Assembly: GCA_017629395.1 (NCBI GenBank)
Contig: JAGBXH010000059.1
Coordinates: 1 to 10,882 of the forward strand
From: Clostridia bacterium
Lineage (GTDB): Bacteria; Bacillota; Clostridia; Oscillospirales; CAG-272
DNA: 10,882 bases
Direction: 5' to 3'
Under the pieces are notes generated by a model. That model searched no databases. It was not told the DNA's origin and saw only the letters and a program-made list of their open reading frames with translations. A program made the translations under genes and the position numbers. Below, piece after piece: positions 1 through 5,741 of the stretch; the first letter of the stretch is position 1; every line of letters starts with the position of its first letter.

Positions 1-24
1 CATTTTGCATTCCGCATTCTGCAT
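1..24. repeat. 7-bp tandem repeat entering from the left edge
   Basis: Three consecutive heptamers, TTTGCAT, TCCGCAT and TCTGCAT, occupy 4-24, and the CAT at 1-3 fits the end of a fourth unit in the same 7-bp phase. The minus-strand consensus is ATGCRRA. The array lies just beyond the hydA terminator and is cut off by the window edge, so its full length is unknown. No coding role is apparent. Confidence 0.5.
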
Positions 25-25
25 T

Positions 26-69
26 TACAAAAACCAACCCCGCGACGCGTCGCGGGGTTGGTTTTTGTA
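26..69 (-). terminator. Intrinsic terminator of the hydrogenase operon
   Basis: This is a perfect 44-bp palindrome centred on GACGCGTC, with GC-rich arms (CCAACCCCGC / GCGGGGTTGG) flanked by five A on one side and five T on the other. Read on the minus strand it begins one base after the hydA TAA (70-72) and ends in a T run, which is a classical Rho-independent terminator. Because it is symmetrical it would also work on transcripts arriving on the plus strand from the left. Confidence 0.92.
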
Positions 70-1815
70 TTAAAGACCTCTCTTCACGTAAGTGGTGTGA
101 AGCAGCTCGTGAGCCTTGTGGCTGTTGGGCTCGCCAAGGAAGGTGTCGTACAACTCCTTGATAGCGGGGTTCTCGTGAGACAGACGCAGAGGCATGGAAG
201 CGTCCAGGTTGTACAGAACGCTTGCACGCAGAGCCTTGACGTCGGTCCAGTTGAGTACCTTTGCTTCTACGTGAGGCTGACCGCCGCCGTTTACACAGCC
301 GCCGGGGCAACCCATGATCTCGATGAAGTCATACTTCTTCTCACCACTCTTGACAGCGTCAAGCAGAGCGGCAGCATTCTTAGTGCCGGATGCAACTGCT
401 ACGTTCAGGGTAATGCCTGCAATGGTGTAGCTTGCTTCCTTCCAGCCCTGAGTACCGCGAACCTCGTGGAAGTCCAGCTTTTCGGGGTTGGTGCCGGTCA
501 GAGCGAACACAGCAGTTCTGAGTGCTGCTTCCATAACGCCGCCGGTTGCGCCGAAGATAACGCCTGCACCGGTGGAGATGCCCAGAGGTGCATCAAACTG
601 CTCCTCGGGAAGCTCGTTGAAGTTGATGCCTGCGCGGCGGATCATTCTTGCCAGCTCGCGAGTAGTCAGGGAGAAGTCAACGTCAGCAACACCTGCAGCG
701 TCCTCATCCTCTCTGCCGATCTCAAACTTCTTAGCGGTACAAGGCATGATGGATACCATCACGATATCCTTGGGATCCCAGCCCATCTTCTCTGCATAGT
801 AAGTCTTGGTGATCGCACCCAGCATCTGGTGAGGAGACTTGCAGGAGGACAGGTTGTCGGTGAACTCGGGATAGTAGTGCTCGCAGTACTTAACCCAACC
901 GGGCGAGCAGGAGGTGATCATGGGCAGCACGCCGCCGTTCTTGAATCTGCCAAGGAACTCGGTTGCTTCTTCCATGATGGTCAGGTCTGCTGCAAAGTCG
1001 GTATCAAATACGTTGGTAAAGCCCAGACGGCGCAGAGCTGCAACCATCTTACCCTCACCGTTAGTACCGATGGGGTTGCCAAACTCCTCAGCGATCGCTG
1101 CGCGAACTGCAGGAGCAGTCTGTACAACGACGTGCTTGGAGGAATCAGCCAGAGCTGCAAACACCTCGTCGGTATTGTCCTTTTCATACAGTGCGCCTAC
1201 GGGGCAGGCATTGATGCACTGACCGCAGTTGACGCAAGAGGTGGTTGCCAGCGCGGTATCAAAGGTGCAGCCGATGTGGGTATCAAAGCCACGGTCGTTT
1301 GCGCCGATGACGCCAATGCCCTGTACCTTTTCACACATTGCAGAGCAACGGCGGCACAGAATGCACTTGCTGTTATCGCGAATGATTGCACAGGAGGAGT
1401 CGTCAATACGGCTCTCGGTCTTGACGCCTGCATAGTAGTCCTCTTCCACACCGTACTCCTGGCACAGCTTCTGCAGCTCACAGTTGGTGGAGCGCACGCA
1501 GGACAGGCACTTCTTGTTGTGGTTAGAGAGCAGCAGCTGAAGGTTCATCTTTCTCGCCTTGGTGATAGCGGGAGAGTTGGTTACGATCTCGGTGCCCTCT
1601 CTCTCGATGGGGTATACGCAAGCGGTTACAAGTCCGCGCGCGCCCTTGACCTCAACCAGGCACAGACGGCATGCGCCGATCTCGTTGATGTCCTTGAGGT
1701 AGCAAAGGGTGGGAATATCGATGCCTGCCAGCTTGGCAGCTTCGAGAACGGTGGTACCGTAGGGTACGGTATAGGGCTGACCGTTGATCTTGATATTAAG
1801 CATTTTGGTTTCCAT
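70..1815 (-). CDS. hydA: NADH-linked [FeFe]-hydrogenase catalytic subunit HydA (HndD / group A6 type)
   Basis: Cytoplasmic catalytic subunit that carries the H-cluster and interconverts H+ and H2, taking electrons through HydB/HydC from NADH and probably ferredoxin. Numbering here counts from the alternative GTG at 1821 (583 aa; subtract 2 for the chosen start). In order: plant-type [2Fe-2S] domain (C40, C51, C54, C68), His/Cys [4Fe-4S] site (H101, C105, C108, C114), two ferredoxin-type [4Fe-4S] sites (C153/156/159/163 and C196/199/202/206), then the H-domain with motifs TSCSPGW (303-309), MPCTAKKFE (359-367) and MGCPGGCVNGGG (503-514). Proton-path residues matching CpI E279, E282, C299 and S319 are present (E285, E288, C305, S325). 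Length matches HndD; the extra C-terminal [2Fe-2S] domain of Thermotoga HydA is absent. Oddity: Ser306 sits where CpI has the ligand Cys300. The start is ATG at 1815, 10 nt after AAGGAG; GTG 1821 would be only 4 nt away. Confidence 0.97.
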   Translation of the reverse strand: METKMLNIKINGQPYTVPYGTTVLEAAKLAGIDIPTLCYLKDINEIGACRLCLVEVKGARGLVTACVYPIEREGTEIVTNSPAITKARKMNLQLLLSNHNKKCLSCVRSTNCELQKLCQEYGVEEDYYAGVKTESRIDDSSCAIIRDNSKCILCRRCSAMCEKVQGIGVIGANDRGFDTHIGCTFDTALATTSCVNCGQCINACPVGALYEKDNTDEVFAALADSSKHVVVQTAPAVRAAIAEEFGNPIGTNGEGKMVAALRRLGFTNVFDTDFAADLTIMEEATEFLGRFKNGGVLPMITSCSPGWVKYCEHYYPEFTDNLSSCKSPHQMLGAITKTYYAEKMGWDPKDIVMVSIMPCTAKKFEIGREDEDAAGVADVDFSLTTRELARMIRRAGINFNELPEEQFDAPLGISTGAGVIFGATGGVMEAALRTAVFALTGTNPEKLDFHEVRGTQGWKEASYTIAGITLNVAVASGTKNAAALLDAVKSGEKKYDFIEIMGCPGGCVNGGGQPHVEAKVLNWTDVKALRASVLYNLDASMPLRLSHENPAIKELYDTFLGEPNSHKAHELLHTTYVKRGL

Positions 1816-1833
1816 TTCCACAATTCTCCTTTC

Positions 1834-3660
1834 TTAGTCCTTATAGATTGCGCCGAACTTACAGCCCGCAACGCAAGCGCCGCACTTAACGCACTTGGAG
1901 GCGTCAATGCTCAGAGAAGGCAGCTTGTGGCCGGGAGCAATGTAATCGGTCTTGGAGATCGCGTCTGCAGGGCAGTTCTTGATACACTTGCCGCAGCCAA
2001 TGCACTTCTCCTTGTCAATGACGTAAGACATCAGGCTCTTGCAGACGCCTGCAGGGCACTTCTTGTCTACGATATGTGCGATATATTCTTCACGGAAGAA
2101 CTTCAGGGTTGCAATAACGGGGTTAGGCGCAGTCTGACCAAGGCCGCACAGCGATGCGGACTTGATGTACTCGCACAGCTCCTCCATGCGATCCAGGTCT
2201 TCCATCTCACCGTTACCGGAGATGATCTTATCCAGAATTTCAAGCAGTCTGCGAGTACCTACGCGGCAGGGGGTGCACTTACCGCAGGATTCGTCAACCG
2301 TGAACTCCAAGAAGAACTTTGCGATGTCAACCATGCAGTTGTCCTCGTCCATAACGATCAGACCGCCGGAGCCCATCATACAACCGATTGCAGTCAGGTT
2401 GTCGTAGTCGATGGGGGTGTCGATCAGGGACGCGGGGATACAACCACCGGAAGGACCACCGGTCTGAGCAGCCTTGAACTTCTTACCGTTCGGGATACCG
2501 CCGCCGATCTCCTCGATAACCTCACGCAGAGTAGTACCCATAGGTACCTCTACAAGACCGGTGTTGGTGATCTTACCGCCCAGAGCAAATACCTTGGTGC
2601 CCTTGGACTTTTCGGTGCCCATGCTGGTGAACCACTCAACGCCGTTGAGAATGATCTGAGGAATGTTAGCATAGGTCTCTACGTTGTTGAGAACGGTAGG
2701 CTGTGCGAACAGACCCTTGACTGCGGGGAAAGGAGGACGAGGTCTGGGCTCGCCGCGGTTACCCTCGATAGAGGTCATGAGCGCGGTCTCCTCACCGCAA
2801 ACAAATGCGCCTGCGCCAAGACGGATCTTCATATCAAAGTTGAAGCCGGTGCCGAAAATGTTTTCGCCGAGCAGGCCGTATTCTCTTGCCTGATCAATAG
2901 CGATCTGCAGACGGTTTACTGCGATGGGGTACTCTGCACGAACGTAAACGTAACCCTCGTCAGCGCCGATTGCGTAAGCAGCGATTGCCATAGCCTCAAT
3001 AACTGCGTGGGGGTCACCCTCCAGAATGGAACGGTCCATGAATGCACCGGGGTCGCCCTCGTCTGCGTTACAAGCAACGTACTTCTTAACGTTGCCGCGG
3101 TTGCCCGAAGCAAACTTCCACTTCAGACCGGTGGGGAATCCGCCGCCGCCTCTGCCGCGCAAGCCGGAATCAAGCACAGTCTGGATAACCTCGTCGGGGG
3201 TCATCTCGCGCAGGCACTTCTCCAGCGCGAAGTAGCCGTCCATTGCGATATACTCTTCAATGCTCTCGGGGTTGATCACACCGCAGTTACGCAGTGCAAC
3301 TCTCTTCTGCTTCTTGTAGAAGGTCGTCTCGCTCAGGGAAGCTGCCTCCAGCTCCTCCTCGCCATTTGCAGCCTCGGTCTCATTGTAGACCAGACGCTCA
3401 ACGATTCTACCCTTCTCCAGGTGCTCGGAAACGATCTCGGGGATGTCTTCCAGGGTAACTCTGGAGTAGAAGGTTCCCTCGGGATATACGATCATGATCG
3501 GGCCAAGTGCGCAAAGACCGAAGCAACCGGTCAGAACGATCTTGATTTCCTCATCAAGGCCCTTTGCCTTCAGCTCCTCTGCCAGCTTTTCGCTCAGCTT
3601 AACGCTGCCCGAAGAGCTACAGCCGGTACCGCCGCAAATCAGTACGTGAGAACGAATCAT
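1834..3660 (-). CDS. hydB: NuoF-like flavoprotein subunit HydB of the [FeFe]-hydrogenase complex
   Basis: This 608-aa subunit binds NAD(H) and FMN and is the electron-splitting or electron-joining centre in the HydABC/Hnd family. Domains in order: an N-terminal thioredoxin-like [2Fe-2S] domain (C9, C14, C46, C50); the NuoF core with the FMN/NADH glycine-rich loop GRGGGGFPTG (about 169-178) and the GAGAFVCGEETA region (282-293); an SLBB-like segment (about 355-440); the [4Fe-4S] site C459, C462, C465, C505; and a C-terminal pair of ferredoxin-type [4Fe-4S] clusters (C553/556/559/563 and C590/593/596/600). A Cys pair, C535 and C540, near H529 precedes the ferredoxin domain and may form the zinc site I recall from Thermotoga HydB structures. 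ATG at 3660 follows AAGGAGG by 9 nt. It sits 20 bp after hndB and 18 bp before the chosen hydA start. Its codons contain no TTA, CTA or TCA at all, as in hydA. Confidence 0.96.
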   Translation of the reverse strand: MIRSHVLICGGTGCSSSGSVKLSEKLAEELKAKGLDEEIKIVLTGCFGLCALGPIMIVYPEGTFYSRVTLEDIPEIVSEHLEKGRIVERLVYNETEAANGEEELEAASLSETTFYKKQKRVALRNCGVINPESIEEYIAMDGYFALEKCLREMTPDEVIQTVLDSGLRGRGGGGFPTGLKWKFASGNRGNVKKYVACNADEGDPGAFMDRSILEGDPHAVIEAMAIAAYAIGADEGYVYVRAEYPIAVNRLQIAIDQAREYGLLGENIFGTGFNFDMKIRLGAGAFVCGEETALMTSIEGNRGEPRPRPPFPAVKGLFAQPTVLNNVETYANIPQIILNGVEWFTSMGTEKSKGTKVFALGGKITNTGLVEVPMGTTLREVIEEIGGGIPNGKKFKAAQTGGPSGGCIPASLIDTPIDYDNLTAIGCMMGSGGLIVMDEDNCMVDIAKFFLEFTVDESCGKCTPCRVGTRRLLEILDKIISGNGEMEDLDRMEELCEYIKSASLCGLGQTAPNPVIATLKFFREEYIAHIVDKKCPAGVCKSLMSYVIDKEKCIGCGKCIKNCPADAISKTDYIAPGHKLPSLSIDASKCVKCGACVAGCKFGAIYKD

Positions 3661-3680
3661 AACTCTTTATTCCTCCTTGA

Positions 3681-4052
3681 TTACTTCTTGTCTGCGTTGA
3701 TGGTGTACTCTGCAACAGGCTTGCCACCCTTGATGTGCTTTTCGATGACTTCCTTTGCCTTATCAGCGGTCATCTTGACGTAGGTAACCTTCTCTGCATC
3801 CTTGGTGTAGACCTCAACAACGGGCTCATACTGGCAAATGCCGATACAACCGGTCTGGGTAACGATAACACTCTCGCCCAAGCCTGCCTCGGTAACACCC
3901 TCGACAAACGCGTTGAGAACGGGACGTGCACCTGCTGCGATACCGCAGGTAGCCATACCGACTACGATACGAATATCACCGCTGGATTTGCGCAGAACGA
4001 CCTTGTCCTGCATTTTGGCCTTTATGGCCTTCAGCTCTTCAAGTGACTTCAT
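3681..4052 (-). CDS. hndB: HndB/HydD-like [2Fe-2S] thioredoxin-fold subunit
   Basis: A small 123-aa protein of the (2Fe-2S) ferredoxin-domain family found as the fourth subunit of Hnd-type hydrogenases, encoded directly before hydB. The N-terminal 25 residues are charged and helical; the ferredoxin fold follows, with Cys36 in GMATCGIAAG and Cys69/Cys73 in TGCIGICQYEP. The classical thioredoxin-like ferredoxin has four cysteines (compare HydC CLGTAC and CIGAC); here the second position is Gly41, leaving three, so cluster binding is uncertain. I believe this three-Cys pattern is normal for HndB. The likely role is structural or an electron branch in the HydABC complex. ATG at 4052 has AAGGAT 8 nt upstream. 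The 48-bp AT-rich gap before it separates the regulatory cassette from the catalytic genes. Confidence 0.88.
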   Translation of the reverse strand: MKSLEELKAIKAKMQDKVVLRKSSGDIRIVVGMATCGIAAGARPVLNAFVEGVTEAGLGESVIVTQTGCIGICQYEPVVEVYTKDAEKVTYVKMTADKAKEVIEKHIKGGKPVAEYTINADKK

Positions 4053-4074
4053 TTTGAATGATCCTTTCAGATTA

Positions 4075-4080
4075 ATTATA
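4075..4080 (-). promoter_or_regulatory. Possible internal -10 box before hndB-hydB-hydA
   Basis: The 48-bp gap 4053-4100 is the most AT-rich stretch inside the operon. Read on the minus strand it contains a perfect TATAAT (4075-4080), which would place a start about 15 nt before the hndB ATG, leaving just room for its ribosome site. No convincing -35 is seen at 16-18 bp; the hexamer at 17 bp reads TAAATT. The gap also has a weak TTAAT/ATTAA inverted repeat. A separate promoter would fit the stronger codon bias of the catalytic genes, but an AT-rich spacer that merely exposes the ribosome site is equally possible. Confidence 0.3.
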
Positions 4081-4100
4081 AATTTTTTTATTAACCGAAT

Positions 4101-4652
4101 TTATTGCAGCCCCTCGTACTGCTCTTGCAGGTACGAGCCGATCCAGGAAAGGATCTCGGGCTCGCCAAGCGAGATATCCTCGCCCAGCACCTCACGAAGC
4201 TCTTTTGTGGAAAGTGTGACCTCTCCTCCATCTGTCTTGTGAGAATAGTCAAAATCGATCTCGGGGGATCCCTGGATCAGCGTTTTGACCGTTTCGACCA
4301 TATCCCCAAGAGGAATAAAGTCAATATGATTTTTACCAAAGGTAGCGCGCGTAGTCGTTCCGTGATCCTCCCCTGCCGACTCGTGCACCGAGGTTACTTC
4401 AACCCCGCCGCCCGTCATTTCGGCAAGCATCGTCAGAAACGGAATACCAAGCCCCACCTTTCGTGTCTTTCTTGTGGTGAAAAAGGGGTTAGAAAGCTTT
4501 TCCAGCTGCTCCTGCGTCATGCCGCAGCCGTTATCGCTGACGCAAAAGGTCAGCCATTCGTCCTGCTCGGTCAATTCGATGACAATATGAGTCGCGCCCG
4601 CTCTGACCGAATTCATGGTGATATCCAGCACGTAAAGTGAAAGCTCGTCCAT
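4101..4652 (-). CDS. GHKL-fold ATP-binding protein (second ATPase of the hydrogenase sensory cassette)
   Basis: A 183-aa soluble protein with a Bergerat-fold (HATPase_c) nucleotide-binding domain in its first 110 residues. Visible boxes are the N-box DITMNSVRAGA (D10, N14), the G1 box SDNGCGM (D40, G42, G44), an F-box-like NPFFTTRK (55-62), the G2 box KVGLGIP (65-71) and a GTT-type end motif HGTTTRATF (97-105). There is no histidine-phosphotransfer helix, receiver or membrane segment, so it is not a complete sensor kinase. The C-terminal 75 residues are acidic, lack cysteines and are unassigned. The ATG at 4652 is chosen because AAGGAGG lies 6 nt upstream; an in-frame start at 4673 would lie inside the PHP gene. 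The start is one base beyond the PHP stop, implying translational coupling. The target it phosphorylates or remodels is unknown. Confidence 0.87.
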   Translation of the reverse strand: MDELSLYVLDITMNSVRAGATHIVIELTEQDEWLTFCVSDNGCGMTQEQLEKLSNPFFTTRKTRKVGLGIPFLTMLAEMTGGGVEVTSVHESAGEDHGTTTRATFGKNHIDFIPLGDMVETVKTLIQGSPEIDFDYSHKTDGGEVTLSTKELREVLGEDISLGEPEILSWIGSYLQEQYEGLQ

Positions 4653-4653
4653 A

Positions 4654-5403
4654 TTAGTCCTCCTTCTTGCCAAGCAGATAATCGATCAGCCTGTCCCTGA
4701 CGCGCTGTGAGGAATACGGCTCGTCGTCAAGCTCGAGTGCAAAGCCCTCCTCGGAAATATCGGTCAGGTAATGCGCATCCGAGGATGCAACGTAGGTCAA
4801 TCCTCGCTCACGCAGCACGGGATACTCGTCCAGGCAACGCTCCAGCGACGCAATATCACCAAGCTCAAAGGCGGTAAAGTGCGGATCGGGCGGAAAATCA
4901 CCCAGCATTGCGATAATACCGTTTGAGGATCTGTCGATATGCGCGGGATAGCAAACGCCGCCACGGGAGATCACTTCCGCGTACGCCTCCTCCAAGGAAA
5001 GGTAGGACGCGTTGAGCAAGAGATACTCCTCACTGCCGATCACCTCGTCATTTTCGTCGGTAATCAGCTGCTCGCCGAATATTTCGGGCTGATTTTTGAT
5101 CTTGAAGCGACGCTCGTCCACGTATTCCCCAAACGCCATTGCACTCTCCAGATCGCGAAACAGGCAGACCGCGTGAACGTCCTCAGCGGTGGTCAGCTCC
5201 ATACCCGCTACGGGAATGATGCCGTTTGCCTTGGCGATCTTGAAAAACGCAGGGCAGTTTTTGGTGGAATTGTGATCGGTCAGCGCCACGATCTGCAATC
5301 CGTTGAGCAGTGACATTCCTACGATATTGCCCGGGGTCATGTCCCCGTCCCCGCAGGGGGAGAGGCAGGAATGCAGGTGCAGGTCGCACCGATACAGGCT
5401 CAT
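4654..5403 (-). CDS. PHP-domain metal-dependent phosphoesterase
   Basis: A 249-aa protein with the full polymerase-and-histidinol-phosphatase signature: DLHLHS at 7-12 (D7, H9, H11), TDHN at 42-45 (D43, H44), GMELTT with E69, DVHAV with H77, PAHIDR with H155 and SSDAHY with D209 and H211. These residues normally hold a two- or three-metal centre that hydrolyses phosphoester bonds in nucleotides, RNA ends or phosphorylated small molecules. No polymerase or other fused domain is present and no signal peptide is seen, so it should be a stand-alone cytoplasmic enzyme. Placed between a DRTGG protein and an ATPase inside a hydrogenase operon, it could remove a signal that the ATPases create, but its substrate cannot be read from sequence. 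ATG 5403 follows GAGGAG by 7 nt and lies 4 bp after the DRTGG2 stop; upstream in-frame starts overlap that gene. Confidence 0.9.
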   Translation of the reverse strand: MSLYRCDLHLHSCLSPCGDGDMTPGNIVGMSLLNGLQIVALTDHNSTKNCPAFFKIAKANGIIPVAGMELTTAEDVHAVCLFRDLESAMAFGEYVDERRFKIKNQPEIFGEQLITDENDEVIGSEEYLLLNASYLSLEEAYAEVISRGGVCYPAHIDRSSNGIIAMLGDFPPDPHFTAFELGDIASLERCLDEYPVLRERGLTYVASSDAHYLTDISEEGFALELDDEPYSSQRVRDRLIDYLLGKKED

Positions 5404-5407
5404 GGAG

Positions 5408-5737
5408 TTACTCCTCTGCCATCTTACCGATGGCACAGCAGATCTCGTAAGCCGACATAGGCGAGGTCATAACGGTAATGCCGTTGTCCTCTGCCGCACC
5501 CAGCACGTCTGCTTGCATGGTAACGTCCTCTGCAAGGAGAATGACCGCAGGCTCAGTCAGGTTTGCAACAGCGACAACGTTGATGTTTGCCATGATGGTG
5601 ACCCATGCGCAGCCCGCCTCCACGCGACTCATCGCGCGGCTGAGCAAGTCGCCTGCATAAACGCCTTCAAACTCGCCGTCCGCCGTGCCGCAAAGCACGC
5701 GCGCGCAAAGCTTATCCTGCAACGCTTCAACCTTCAT
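5408..5737 (-). CDS. DRTGG-domain protein 2
   Basis: A 109-aa single-domain protein resembling the DRTGG module that also occurs in some phosphotransacetylases and CBS-DRTGG pyrophosphatases. Recognisable parts are a Gly-Asp turn (AGDLLSRAMS, about 28-37), an alternating hydrophobic core (VTIMANINVVAVANL, about 46-60), the strand VILLAED and a C-terminal helix after NGITVMTS. The literal DRTGG string is absent. It is clearly related to the protein at 7529-7879 but is diverged and lacks its Cys-Cys-Ser-Asp motif. Such domains are considered ligand-sensing or dimerisation modules; no enzyme activity is expected. ATG 5737 has GGGAGG 9 nt upstream, and the gene starts 4 bp after HydS ends and stops 4 bp before the PHP gene, so the three are probably co-translated. 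Family assignment is good; function is unknown. Confidence 0.82.
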   Translation of the reverse strand: MKVEALQDKLCARVLCGTADGEFEGVYAGDLLSRAMSRVEAGCAWVTIMANINVVAVANLTEPAVILLAEDVTMQADVLGAAEDNGITVMTSPMSAYEICCAIGKMAEE

Positions 5738-5741
5738 AGCA

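Noticed and set aside
1..24. CRISPR array at the left edge
   Set aside because: The units are 7 bp, contiguous and without spacers.
1816..1821. GTG start for hydA at 1821
   Set aside because: It lies only 4 nt from the ribosome site while ATG 1815 has 10 nt; the two-residue difference is small and remains open.
58..3783. A plus-strand open frame of 1,241 codons
   Set aside because: It runs antisense and in codon register with hydA and hydB, its protein has no recognisable domain, and the opposite strand encodes complete, motif-rich subunits. The openness follows from codon bias.
5404..5436. Longer N terminus for the PHP protein
   Set aside because: The extension overlaps the DRTGG2 gene and the added residues are unrelated to the PHP fold, whereas ATG 5403 has a good ribosome site directly before DLHLHS.
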